Assembly: GCA_016285575.1 (NCBI GenBank)
Contig: JAEEQX010000001.1
Location: forward strand, 1 to 64,000
Direction of reading: 5' to 3'
Source of the DNA: Lachnospiraceae bacterium
GTDB taxonomy: Bacteria > Bacillota > Clostridia > Lachnospirales > Lachnospiraceae
DNA length: 64,000 nucleotides
Shown here: in pieces, positions 37,284 to 45,625 of the stretch
Numbering within the stretch: the stretch's first letter is position 1
Layout: each line of letters begins with the position of its first letter
Position numbers and translations under genes: made by a program
The notes under the pieces: generated by a model
Database searches by the model: none
What the model saw: the letters and a program-made list of their open reading frames with translations, nothing else
What the model was told of the DNA's origin: nothing

Positions 37284-38588
37284 CTATTTGTATGCTTTTT
37301 CAAAAGCCTGTTTTAAATCTGCTATTAAGTCGTCCGCATCTTCAAGACCGATTGAAAGTCTTATTAGATTCTTGGGTATATCTGCGAGTTCATGGTACTT
37401 AGGATCAAGCTCGGTATGTGTATTCTCAACTGGGTTAGTAATGAGTGATCTTACGTCTCCGATATTTACGTGATAAGAGAAATTGTTAAGTGCCTTGATG
37501 AACTTTCCTTCCTCTTCTCTCGTTCCCTTGAAGCCGAATGATATGAGTGCTCCGGGCCCCTTCTTGAAATCTCTGTCTGCCAATGCTTTATAAGGAGAGT
37601 TCTTGGCATATGGATGTCTAACCCATTCAACTTTTTCATGGTTCTCTAAAAACTCAACTATCTTTTTGGTTGTCTCAATCTTCTTATCAAGTCTTACTGA
37701 TAATGTTGAGAGACCCTGGAGTACCAGGTATGACTCAAACGATCCGAGTGCCCCGCCAAGAAATTCGGTAAAGAACACTTTTAGGGAGGCAATAAGCGGA
37801 GCACCTGGCCAGAATTCAATAGGACTTCTGGGGTTATCGTCGAGATCTCTCATCTTCCATTCCTTCTCATAGAATTGAGGGAATTTCTTTTCGTCGTAGT
37901 GGAAATCTCCTTTCTCAACTACGAGTCCGGCTATCACATTACCATGTCCGTTAATCTCTTTTGTTGCTGAATAAATCGTTATGTCTGCACCGTGTTCAAA
38001 TGGCTTGTAAAGATACGGTGTTGCGACTGTGTTATCTACGATTACCGGAACGTTATGTTTATGTGCTATCTTTGCTATCGCATCTATATCGTAGAGCTCT
38101 GCATTGGGATTGCTGATTGATTCGAGATACACTGCCTTGGTATTCTCATCTATCAATGCTTCGTATGCTTCAGGATTGTTTCTGTCCTCTACGAACTTGG
38201 TTGTTATTCCATACTTGGGAAGGAATTTGATGAGGGCTAACATTGCTGCTCCATATAATGATGAAGAAGATACTATGTTGCCACCGCCCTGTCCTAAGAG
38301 AAGTAAGGTGTAGGTCTGTGCAGCCATTCCTGATGAAAGAGCAACTGCAGCTTTACCACCTTCAAGCTTGGCGAATCTCTCTTCGAGAATTGCACCTGTA
38401 GGATTACCTACTCTTGAGTAAATTCCACCGCCTTCAGCACCTGTCCATAATCTTCTTGTTCTATCGATATCTACCAGATCGAATGAAGCTGTCTGATAGA
38501 TGGGAGGGTTAACCGAATGAAAGTGATCGTTGGAATCATATCCGGCTCTGATTGCATCTGTTGAAAATCCGTTATTTATGTTTGACAT
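37284..38588 (-). CDS. metY: O-acetylhomoserine sulfhydrylase
   Basis: PLP enzyme of the Cys/Met metabolism family: O-acetylhomoserine plus sulfide gives homocysteine. The internal aldimine Lys is Lys210 in IYSATKEINGHGN; VNPPIYQTASFDL, YSRVGNPTGAILEER and the extended insertion YEKEWKMRDLDDNPRSPIEFWPGAPLIASLK (about residues 240-270) indicate MetY rather than MetB. It is the first gene after the attenuator leader, with AAGGAG before the ATG. Confidence 0.92.
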   Translation of the reverse strand: MSNINNGFSTDAIRAGYDSNDHFHSVNPPIYQTASFDLVDIDRTRRLWTGAEGGGIYSRVGNPTGAILEERFAKLEGGKAAVALSSGMAAQTYTLLLLGQGGGNIVSSSSLYGAAMLALIKFLPKYGITTKFVEDRNNPEAYEALIDENTKAVYLESISNPNAELYDIDAIAKIAHKHNVPVIVDNTVATPYLYKPFEHGADITIYSATKEINGHGNVIAGLVVEKGDFHYDEKKFPQFYEKEWKMRDLDDNPRSPIEFWPGAPLIASLKVFFTEFLGGALGSFESYLVLQGLSTLSVRLDKKIETTKKIVEFLENHEKVEWVRHPYAKNSPYKALADRDFKKGPGALISFGFKGTREEEGKFIKALNNFSYHVNIGDVRSLITNPVENTHTELDPKYHELADIPKNLIRLSIGLEDADDLIADLKQAFEKAYK

Positions 38589-38646
38589 TTTTGTTCTCCT
38601 TATCTAAATCTTTTCTTCTATTTTCTTTTCTTTATTAACTGTTTTG

Positions 38647-38711
38647 TTGTTATTTCTTTTTAGATTCTTTATTAAATGTTTCATTGTTATTTCTTTTTGA
38701 TTCTTTATTTA
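38647..38711. repeat. Two-copy A+T-rich direct repeat in the metY 5' UTR
   Basis: Two near-identical 28-bp copies (38647-38674 and 38684-38711), offset by 37 bp. They lie between the attenuator terminator and the metY ATG. Purine-rich on the mRNA sense, and so mostly unstructured. Confidence 0.6.
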
Positions 38712-38785
38712 ATTGATTGATTCTTTTTATGCCTCATATGCTTTTATTTAGGTTGTTGTTACAAAACTTGGCTTGTGCGAGGCAT

Positions 38786-38818
38786 AAAAAAATCCCGGAA
38801 GTTTTTGTCCTTCCGGGA
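38786..38818 (-). terminator. Attenuator terminator of the metY operon
   Basis: On the minus strand TCCCGGAAG pairs with CTTCCGGGA (9 bp) around GACAAAAA, then seven U. It is placed between the leader peptide and metY, so transcription would normally stop before the operon. Its 5' arm also pairs with leader codons 21-26 (see the antiterminator entry). Confidence 0.93.
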
Positions 38819-38899
38819 TGAATCTAATCAAAACCTGTCCGTTAACATCGGTGCATGACAAAGTTGCCATACACCCAAGGTTTTTCATCTACCCGGGAG
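38814..38899 (-). promoter_or_regulatory. Antiterminator pairing in the metY leader
   Basis: On the minus strand CCGG-GTA-GATGAA (codons about 21-26 of the leader peptide) can pair with TTCATCCCGG (10 bp with a 3-nt bulge). The latter overlaps the 5' arm of the terminator, so the two structures exclude each other. Between them lie AAACCT/AGGTTT and an 8-bp hairpin GGTGTATG/CATGCACC. A ribosome stalled at the Cys codons 12-17 would leave the antiterminator arm free; one that continues would cover it. Confidence 0.75.
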
Positions 38900-38961
38900 A
38901 ACAGCTTACTACACATACACATACAGCACATATTAAATTGTGAAACTGTTAATGTTTTCAT
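38842..38961 (-). CDS. Cys/Met-rich leader peptide of the metY operon
   Basis: A 39-codon reading frame with ATG at 38961 and TAA at 38842, preceded by AAAGGA 10 nt upstream. Codons 11-17 read MCCMCMC (ATG TGC TGT ATG TGT ATG TGT): four Cys and three Met in seven codons, and the last sense codon is also Cys. This is far above chance and matches the logic of amino-acid attenuation. The frame lies entirely inside the leader between promoter and terminator, and the antiterminator arm overlaps its codons 21-26. I know of no named family for it. Confidence 0.85.
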   Translation of the reverse strand: MKTLTVSQFNMCCMCMCSKLFSRVDEKPWVYGNFVMHRC

Positions 38962-38995
38962 GACTTTCGTTTCCTTTATCATTGATTATGGACTT

Positions 38996-39024
38996 ATTAT
39001 AATCATACCAACCTACTATGTCAA
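38996..39024 (-). promoter_or_regulatory. Consensus sigma-A promoter of the metY operon
   Basis: TTGACA (39019-39024) and TATAAT (38996-39001) with exactly 17 bp between, on the minus strand: a full consensus match. The transcript would start near 38988, 27 nt before the leader-peptide ATG. Such a strong promoter fits an operon regulated after initiation. Confidence 0.9.
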
Positions 39025-39050
39025 TAGGTATTTATAAAATTTTTTAAAAA

Positions 39051-39078
39051 AATAAAAAAGCCCTTATTTAGGGCTTTT
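39051..39078 (-). terminator. Terminator after the GH114-like gene
   Basis: AAAAGCCC-TAAATAA-GGGCTTTTTT on the minus strand, followed by a long U-rich stretch, 11 bp after the stop codon at 39089. Confidence 0.88.
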
Positions 39079-39088
39079 CTCCGGTTAA

Positions 39089-40093
39089 TCAATTAAGTTC
39101 TATCGATCCTGATACATAATATGCGAAGTTTTTATTCTTACAATAACTGTCTATATCTGCTATTACGGATGAATCTTTTGTATATTCCAGAAGATAGATA
39201 TCGGCTCCTAAGTTGGAATATCTCTCCAGATATTCAGTGAAGTATGCTTTGTCTTCAGGATCACTGACGCCGTGATTTTCATCTTCCCAGTCAATCTTGG
39301 TAAATACCGATTCCTGATTAATTCCTGTTATTACATCACTCCATACACCCTTCTTGGAACAGTATGCATCAATGAAGGTATCTCCTCCGTTCATTATCAC
39401 CGCCTTATTATATCCCTTAAGGCCTTTCATAATGTTCGCAACACCTGAGAGCATCGAATCATTCTGATACATGTAATATACATCGCAGTTATCTACGAAG
39501 AAGCCATCCACTCCTTTTTCTATTAAAGCAGGCGCCAGTGTATAGAGCACATAGTTTTGCCATCTTTCATTTGATACATCAATCCATCTCTCTTCTTCCC
39601 AATTCTCATAATCTGACAGAGTGATATCAACAAATTCATTATAATATGGTCTGAATGTTTCAAGAGAGCCTATATTAAGATAACTATATACCTTGTGTCC
39701 GCCTTTCTTATATTCAGTTATCTGTTCCTTGGTAAAATACTGAGCATCAATCACTATTTCATCATAATCGGCAAACCTGCTTAAGTCTCCTTCATATGAT
39801 AAGAACACTCCGTACTTACTGTTGTAGCCGGCAGTACTTTTTATACTTTCGATTTTCTCTTCGTCTTCTTCAGTATCTGATGTGATTATTCCTTCTTCAG
39901 AATCAGACTTAGTTTGTTCCTTATCGACCGCCTGTTCTTCTTCAGTCTCCACAATAATATTTTCTTCTACGTCATCGTCAATCAAAACTATATCTTTTTT
40001 ATTACAAGCAAACAGTCCTATTGAAAACAATAGGACCATTGCAATCGACAGTATTTTATTATTTCTTATTACATTATTCATCCCCAATATCAT
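39089..40093 (-). CDS. GH114-like (TIM-barrel) lipoprotein
   Basis: Lipoprotein (lipobox FAC) with an acidic linker (about 40-90) and a domain resembling the GH114/TM1410 family: YGVFLSYEGDLSRFADYDEIVIDAQYF, GHKVYSYLNIGSLETFRPYY, KGVDGFFVDNCD and YLLEYTKD. In that family acidic residues after the LNIG and FVDN strands are catalytic, and some members cut alpha-1,4-galactosaminidic polymers. The start at 40093 is preferred (GAGGA about 12 nt upstream); TTG at 40111 and ATG at 40081 are alternatives. A strong terminator follows. Natural substrate unknown, probably a surface polysaccharide. Confidence 0.8.
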   Translation of the reverse strand: MILGMNNVIRNNKILSIAMVLLFSIGLFACNKKDIVLIDDDVEENIIVETEEEQAVDKEQTKSDSEEGIITSDTEEDEEKIESIKSTAGYNSKYGVFLSYEGDLSRFADYDEIVIDAQYFTKEQITEYKKGGHKVYSYLNIGSLETFRPYYNEFVDITLSDYENWEEERWIDVSNERWQNYVLYTLAPALIEKGVDGFFVDNCDVYYMYQNDSMLSGVANIMKGLKGYNKAVIMNGGDTFIDAYCSKKGVWSDVITGINQESVFTKIDWEDENHGVSDPEDKAYFTEYLERYSNLGADIYLLEYTKDSSVIADIDSYCKNKNFAYYVSGSIELN

Positions 40094-40172
40094 ACAAGAG
40101 TTGTTCCTCAAATTTCGAAAGAATTAAAACCATATCATTTTTAGTTGCGAAAAAGTTGATTCTATTTGCCAT
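40074..40172 (-). pseudogene. Short N-terminal coding remnant overlapping the GH114 start
   Basis: A 32-codon frame starting MANRINFFATKND and continuing as an amphipathic helix before a stop. It resembles the N-terminus of a larger protein but ends abruptly, overlapping the start of the GH114 gene. No good SD is present. Either a decayed gene or a very small real one. Confidence 0.35.
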
Positions 40173-40179
40173 TTTTCTA

Positions 40180-40295
40180 TTATTCATGTTCCAAACTTTT
40201 ATACCACTTGTTTGCAAATACCTTTTGCTCGTTCGTCGGCGGAAAATCTTTTATATCTGCATAATCCCAGCAACTGAATATATCTTTTTTAATCC
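40180..40295 (-). pseudogene. C-terminal coding remnant
   Basis: A frame without a start codon that reads like the end of a protein (...CWDYADIKDFPPTNEQKVFANKWY...) and stops at 40180. It begins inside the end of the zinc-ribbon gene. It could be a relic of a gene lost by deletion. Confidence 0.35.
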
Positions 40296-41143
40296 TTATT
40301 TTCTATCTCGGTAACGTTACCGCCAAATGCAAGTACGTTTTCCCTGTAACACTGCTCTCTGTTTTCATAAGAATCACGGTGCCATGCCGAATCGCTTCTT
40401 GTAATATTCTTGGGAACATAATTCGATACGACAGTGCCGTTTTCCGAGAGTTTCAGATAATCGTAATATGTTGCGTCATATGTGATCTTATCCCCTGCGT
40501 CGGATGTGTATTCAAGCTTGTAAATAACAACCACTCGGTTTTCACCTTCGCTTGCGTTGGTAATCAAATATGCGCTGTCATATTCTGTATTGTTAAGATG
40601 GTATTCAACCCATTCACCGTCTGTGTAATCTGTCTGCGGAGTCTTTCTGGAATTGGTTATTTTATCCTTTCCGGCGTCAATCATATTGTCTATTACATCA
40701 TCCGTAAGGTCATCTATTGAGATATCATAATTCTCTTTTTGGTATGAAGGCTGCGACTGTTCCCATACTTCTTTGAACGAAGGCATCATTCCCTGCTTAG
40801 CCAAAAACCACCAGCTTATGGGTCCAATACTGAAGAAAAGGATAACAAAAATTAGTCCGTATATTTTTGACATAAACGCACGACCCGCCCTGCGAGTGCT
40901 CTCGCGTCTTTCCGCTGCCCTTTTGGACTTTTCGTTCTGCTTGAAACGGATTTCTTCCATCTCTTTTTCATGCTCGTGTTCTGCTCTTGTAATCTCGTCC
41001 CAGTTTTGTAATTTTTCATGCTCTACATCAGCTTCATCGTATTTAACGGCAAACGCAGCACCGCATGACTTGCAAAAATAGTTCTCACCGTCTTTTTCAA
41101 TATCACCGCCACAACTCGGGCATTTAAGATTAACTAATTCCAT
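40289..41143 (-). CDS. Zinc-ribbon membrane protein of unknown function
   Basis: N-terminal zinc ribbon (Cys8, Cys11, Cys24, Cys27), a charged helical segment (about 40-90, many Glu/Lys/Arg, probable coiled coil), one transmembrane helix (94-115) and an external region of about 165 residues with beta-rich content and several Tyr. SD GAGGGG precedes the ATG. No family recognised beyond the ribbon. Topology suggests a cytoplasmic sensor tied to an outside domain. Confidence 0.7.
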   Translation of the reverse strand: MELVNLKCPSCGGDIEKDGENYFCKSCGAAFAVKYDEADVEHEKLQNWDEITRAEHEHEKEMEEIRFKQNEKSKRAAERRESTRRAGRAFMSKIYGLIFVILFFSIGPISWWFLAKQGMMPSFKEVWEQSQPSYQKENYDISIDDLTDDVIDNMIDAGKDKITNSRKTPQTDYTDGEWVEYHLNNTEYDSAYLITNASEGENRVVVIYKLEYTSDAGDKITYDATYYDYLKLSENGTVVSNYVPKNITRSDSAWHRDSYENREQCYRENVLAFGGNVTEIENKD

Positions 41144-41164
41144 TTTTATCCCCTCTTCTTTTTG

Positions 41165-41986
41165 TTATTCGTGCTTTAATTCCAATTTTTCTCCGGGCTT
41201 TATAATGATTCTTCCCGGGCCGTCAAAAGTCTCAGCTACACTCTCGTCAAATCCAATGTCGTCCTTTGCAGTCTCAACATGATAAGGAATCGAATGTTTT
41301 GCATTAATTGCCTTGGCGCATTCAGATGCTTCCTCGGTATTCATATTGAAGACCCCATCGCAGCATAAGAAAGCGTAATCGAGCTCTCTCGCGGAGAAAC
41401 CAGCCATTGAAGGTGTCGTTGATGTGTCTCCTGAAAAGTATACCTTAGTGCCATCCGAAAAAGTCAAAATGAAGCCAACGCACACCGATTTAGAATGATT
41501 GGTATTGTATCCTGCTTCCACACCCTCAACTGTAACATAGCCTAAATCAAATGTTTGATAGCCGTCTCTGTTAAGAGCATCCGACCATTTGATAACTGTG
41601 CAGTCCTCATTTCGTTCTTTAATCATATCTTCTTTTGTATGATCATAATGATTATGTGTCTCAAGAATTAAATCTGCCGGAAGGTCATATCCTTCTCCCA
41701 TAAACGGATCAATGTATATTACCTTGCCCTCAACAGTCACGATTCTTACACTAGCGTGTCCCTGATACAATAAAGTTGTTGCGCCCACCTGCAAATCCTC
41801 CTGTGTTTCTTCCGTTTCACCTTCCGTAGATTCTAAAGTCTCCTTTATCTCTTCGTTCTCAGACTCACTAATTATTTCTTCTTTAGGACTTTCTGTTACT
41901 TCATTCTTTTGTACACATCCGCCTATTGCACAAAAAGATATGCTAAAAAGCAAAATACCGATTATGCTCTTCATTCTTCTGGCCAT
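41165..41986 (-). CDS. Metallo-beta-lactamase-fold lipoprotein
   Basis: Lipobox GGC (Cys24), Glu/Ser/Thr-rich linker (about 30-65), then an MBL-fold hydrolase of the UlaG-like type: YQGHASVRI, IDPFMGEGYDLPADLIL, metal site THNHYDH (His111, His113, Asp115, His116), and later YFSGDTSTTPSM and IPYHVETA. It should hydrolyse an ester, lactone or phosphodiester outside the cell. Substrate unknown. Confidence 0.82.
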   Translation of the reverse strand: MARRMKSIIGILLFSISFCAIGGCVQKNEVTESPKEEIISESENEEIKETLESTEGETEETQEDLQVGATTLLYQGHASVRIVTVEGKVIYIDPFMGEGYDLPADLILETHNHYDHTKEDMIKERNEDCTVIKWSDALNRDGYQTFDLGYVTVEGVEAGYNTNHSKSVCVGFILTFSDGTKVYFSGDTSTTPSMAGFSARELDYAFLCCDGVFNMNTEEASECAKAINAKHSIPYHVETAKDDIGFDESVAETFDGPGRIIIKPGEKLELKHE

Positions 41987-42086
41987 TTACTTTTATTCTC
42001 CTTTATCTCTCAGCTTATTATCCCGAACCATTTTCCAAATGAATTTTAATTGATTTTTATTGTGTTTTACGGTTTTTTACCCATCA

Positions 42087-43535
42087 TTATCTGCTTAGTT
42101 CATCAGCCAGAAGTTCCGACAGATAATACAAAACAGCGCATTCGTTTTCCTGCCAGATTCTCAGGCTTCTTTGAACAGCACAAATAAGATATCCGTATGT
42201 ATTGTTTCCTTTACGTATACTCGAAATAAGTACTGATTCAAATCCTTTTTGCATAAGTGCATCATAAAAGATTGGAGAATGCTTTTTAACGAGGTCAAGC
42301 GAGCTCTCCATGAATAAATCTTCTTTCATGATTTTGGAAATATCTGAAGCATCCTGATCGTATGTTTTATCCTTTACCGAATGCATTCTATTATCTGATA
42401 AAACATAATAGAGATCATGAATCTGAAGATTCTCAATTAACTGGGGAAGGACTCTTTGAAGCTTATTCACAAAACCCTTCTCTTCTTCCATACTGCATTT
42501 TAACTTATGCATATTGGTATAGATTCCGTTATTGGCAATCTTGTGAATCTCTATATCTTTATGCTTGTCTTTTTCATAGATGGTATAGCAGTTACGGCCT
42601 CTGTTTTTACCAAGATATAACATCTTGTCTATAAGGCCGAAAAGATCTGCGTAATCGTCCGCATCAGAAGGAAATGATGCGCAGCCTGAAGTACCTGTGA
42701 CAAAAGCAGAACCGTTTTCAAAATGAACTTCTATTCTAAGTGCTTTTGAATTGCCGTAAAGATTGTCAAAATAGTTTTTCTTCTTTTCAAATTCTGTATT
42801 TTTCAGATCTATTACCAAGAGCTCATCACCGCCAAATCTTCCTACGAGGCCGGAGTCTTTTGTATACTCAGCCAATCCCTTGGTAACGCTCATAAGCACC
42901 TTATCGCCGGCACTGTGACCATAATTATCATTAATATATTTGAAATTGTCGAGATCGATTATCGTGAAAGAAAATGGTATTTTATCCGCAATAAGCGAGC
43001 GAACGAATTTTACGGAATATGCACGAGATAATACTCCCGTTAAAGGATCCACTATCTCTTCAAGACTTATTTCATCAATAATCTTATCGAAGAAATTGTA
43101 TTTTCTTAAATCGCTTATTGAATATACTACCTGTGTTCCCTCAAGATTATTCTTACGTCTAATGACATCTGTAATATCAACGAAACTGCCAACCAATCCC
43201 ACTACCTCGCCGTTTTCATACAGAGGTCTTTTCGATGCAATAATGTCTCTTTCTTCACCACGGATGATACACTTTCCTTGAACCTTGTAAGTACTTTTTC
43301 CGGATAAAACAAGTAGCTCATCTTTCTTATAAGGTTCGGGATCCGTATGCCATCCCATGTCCTCATCATTCTTGCCTATCAGTACATCTTCAGATTCAAA
43401 TCCGTAATAATCCAAAAATGCCTGATTAACACCAAGAAAACGTCTGTCCTTGTCCTTCCAAAATACGCAATCCTGAGAAGTGTTGATAATACTGTCAAAT
43501 AATTCAACCGTCATTTTCATTGCAAAATCACACAT
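42087..43535 (-). CDS. PAS-GGDEF diguanylate cyclase
   Basis: Residues about 10-125: PAS/PAC domain (NTSQDCVFWKDKDRRFLGVNQAFLDYYGF). Residues about 160-320: GGDEF domain with LTGVLSRAY, IDLDNFKYINDNYGHSAGDKVL and an intact active motif GRFGGDELLV (235-239). Residues about 325-482: a further domain, perhaps GAF-like, without a clear signature. Predicted to make cyclic di-GMP; no EAL domain. Start uncertain: ATG at 43535 has its SD too close, and the ATG at 43520 is the alternative. Confidence 0.88.
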   Translation of the reverse strand: MCDFAMKMTVELFDSIINTSQDCVFWKDKDRRFLGVNQAFLDYYGFESEDVLIGKNDEDMGWHTDPEPYKKDELLVLSGKSTYKVQGKCIIRGEERDIIASKRPLYENGEVVGLVGSFVDITDVIRRKNNLEGTQVVYSISDLRKYNFFDKIIDEISLEEIVDPLTGVLSRAYSVKFVRSLIADKIPFSFTIIDLDNFKYINDNYGHSAGDKVLMSVTKGLAEYTKDSGLVGRFGGDELLVIDLKNTEFEKKKNYFDNLYGNSKALRIEVHFENGSAFVTGTSGCASFPSDADDYADLFGLIDKMLYLGKNRGRNCYTIYEKDKHKDIEIHKIANNGIYTNMHKLKCSMEEEKGFVNKLQRVLPQLIENLQIHDLYYVLSDNRMHSVKDKTYDQDASDISKIMKEDLFMESSLDLVKKHSPIFYDALMQKGFESVLISSIRKGNNTYGYLICAVQRSLRIWQENECAVLYYLSELLADELSR

Positions 43536-43612
43536 CCTTATAATATTTCGCTCTGTAATTCGAGCAGACTGAGCGATTATTACCTATTCAGTATAATATA
43601 TTATCGACCGAA

Positions 43613-44221
43613 TTAAAAATTTAATTTAAATACCAGATTTCCAATATCATCCCAATTAAAACAGCGAATATATCTGTCATTAGGGAAAACACATTCCTTA
43701 TTCCAAGGTCTGTCAAAGACCATAACATTAAGATCAGGCATATGCTCAAAGAACTTAAATGCAGCCGGAGAATCCTCTACTGCGCAGTCAAACTTCATCT
43801 TATAGTAGTCTTCAAGTTCAAGATTAAAGTCGCTGTTTTTTATGAAAGAATCTCTACCGTACTTATTAAGGCAATACAACTTAGCTCTTTCCATACCATG
43901 CTCATCAAGCCATCTTCTGGAGGGCTCATAAGAACTGTAGGGACGACCTGTTATGATATATACTTCATGCCCACTATCAATCCATCCATTAATGGTATCC
44001 GCTGCACCTGGAGTCTCTTCATAAGAAAGAAGTACTTCCGGAAGATGCCCTTCTTTCATTAACTGCTCATACTCTTCATCATTAAGTTTAAAAGAATCCT
44101 GAAGATTGAAAAAACGAACCTCTTCATACGGAACATTCTTGCCAAACAATCTGGAAGCTATTCCTGTAAAAGCCTTGGCCGTCTCGCATAAACAATCATC
44201 ATAATCTACGTATATCTTCAT
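43613..44221 (-). CDS. HAD-family 5'-nucleotidase-like protein
   Basis: HAD-superfamily phosphatase of the 5'(3')-deoxyribonucleotidase (NT5C) type: motif I VDYDDCL (nucleophile Asp), motif II YIITGRPYSSYEPSRRWL, motif III region KFDCAVEDSP. The ATG at 44221 is chosen (AAGG 7 nt upstream) over the ATG two codons earlier. About 200 aa, cytosolic. It likely removes phosphate from a nucleotide or related sugar phosphate. Confidence 0.8.
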   Translation of the reverse strand: MKIYVDYDDCLCETAKAFTGIASRLFGKNVPYEEVRFFNLQDSFKLNDEEYEQLMKEGHLPEVLLSYEETPGAADTINGWIDSGHEVYIITGRPYSSYEPSRRWLDEHGMERAKLYCLNKYGRDSFIKNSDFNLELEDYYKMKFDCAVEDSPAAFKFFEHMPDLNVMVFDRPWNKECVFPNDRYIRCFNWDDIGNLVFKLNF

Positions 44222-44253
44222 ATCCATACCTTAAAAAGTTATCTAATCTTTAC

Positions 44254-45477
44254 TTACTTCTCTTGTTCCTCTTCAGGGTTAATAATCCAAAATACATACT
44301 CAATCTCACAATCTTCGTTTATATGAAACTGTGCTGTAATACTAATTGAATTCTCGTAATCAGGACATGATGTACCGGAATAAACATATCCAACATGAGC
44401 TGTCATATATACTTTTCCGTCCTTGAACGAAACGTCTACTATATCTGAATAAACAATTCTTTCAAGATTATCATTTTGTCTAATTTTAACTGTAGCACCC
44501 TCGTATCTGTTGGAAAATGGAGGCAATACCTCAAATACAGTTACTTCGTTTCTGAATTTATCATAGCTATAACTTATGGATTCATCTATCTTTGTCACTA
44601 AATCACTACTGGAAAATCTAGTTACCTTCTTGCCATCGTCATCAACGATAACCAATCCATACAGAGAACATCCCGTTCCGGTTCCTTCGCATTCTGCTAT
44701 AAGATATTCGTCTTCTCCATCACCATCAACATCGAACTTTTCTATTTTGGGTTCGTATCCTCCTATGGCGATATCAACCTTAATCCATCTGTTTCCATCA
44801 ACAATGTATGTTTCCATGCTATCTGAATTATGTCTTAAGTAGACAGAACCATCTGAAGAAACATAAAAACTTACCATTTGGGTTAAAACATTATTAGACT
44901 GATCCTCCTCGCATAAAGAAATTGCCTCATATATAGTATCATGTACAATTTTGAATCTTCTATGATCAGAACCTAAGCCATCTCCAGCGCAATATCCTCC
45001 AGAAAAAGCTCTTTTATCACCATCAAGAACTTCTATTTCAAGGACAGCTCCATCAAATATATCTTCTTCTGACAAATTTTCAGGCAGAGAATCAAAACTT
45101 TTATTTTCTAATGTTGTTTTTATGCTTTCCCAAGCATTTTTGGGCATATCTCCTTTGAAAACAAGATAATCACGGTCCGTAGGAGTCGGCTCATTAAAAT
45201 AATCATAGCCATTTTCCGCCTCCAACCAATACATCGTATAATCATAATGAGAATACGTATCTTTTGTGAAAACATATACACCATAATACGCAGGATCATA
45301 TCCTATTACGCAATATGTAATCTGCGCAGAATCAGAAACCTCATAGTTTGAAGGCTCGCGTGTAGGATCTATATCCGTATTGGGATTAATCGTTTGAGTA
45401 GCGCATGCCATAGATAATATTGAAAAGAATATGGCTAAAAACATTATTCCCTTTTTCGTATTACTCATTTTATTCAT
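44254..45477 (-). CDS. Lipoprotein of unknown function
   Basis: 407-aa lipoprotein with lipobox SMAC (Cys25). No recognised domain. The sequence alternates hydrophobic and polar residues in beta-strand-like blocks, with a DVDGDGEDEYLIAE segment (near residue 255) that resembles a calcium-binding FG-GAP/dockerin-like loop. SD GAGG lies 8 nt before the ATG. Confidence 0.68.
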   Translation of the reverse strand: MNKMSNTKKGIMFLAIFFSILSMACATQTINPNTDIDPTREPSNYEVSDSAQITYCVIGYDPAYYGVYVFTKDTYSHYDYTMYWLEAENGYDYFNEPTPTDRDYLVFKGDMPKNAWESIKTTLENKSFDSLPENLSEEDIFDGAVLEIEVLDGDKRAFSGGYCAGDGLGSDHRRFKIVHDTIYEAISLCEEDQSNNVLTQMVSFYVSSDGSVYLRHNSDSMETYIVDGNRWIKVDIAIGGYEPKIEKFDVDGDGEDEYLIAECEGTGTGCSLYGLVIVDDDGKKVTRFSSSDLVTKIDESISYSYDKFRNEVTVFEVLPPFSNRYEGATVKIRQNDNLERIVYSDIVDVSFKDGKVYMTAHVGYVYSGTSCPDYENSISITAQFHINEDCEIEYVFWIINPEEEQEK

Positions 45478-45570
45478 ATATTAATCCTCGATATAATAGT
45501 CAAATGTATTAAAAAACAACTTCTCAAAAACACCAATATAATTATACAAATAGTTATGCTGATAGTGCAA

Positions 45571-45598
45571 GAAAGCGACGGCAAAAACCGTCGCTTTC
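45571..45598 (-). terminator. Terminator after ilvE
   Basis: On the minus strand GAAAGCGACGG pairs with CCGTCGCTTTC (11 bp) around TTTTTG. The trailing U-run is short (TTTCTT), so termination may be partial. Confidence 0.65.
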
Positions 45599-45625
45599 AA
45601 TGAAGATTTATTATCTTTTATATTA

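Noticed and set aside
38612..38690. A 26-codon frame directly before metY
   Set aside because: Lys/Asn-rich in an A+T-rich repeat, no SD; composition effect.
38842..38961. metY leader as an S-box, T-box or other known riboswitch
   Set aside because: The conserved S-box core, T-box sequence and cobalamin, FMN, THF and guanidine cores are not found by eye; the Cys/Met-rich frame explains the layout better. A covariance search would settle it.
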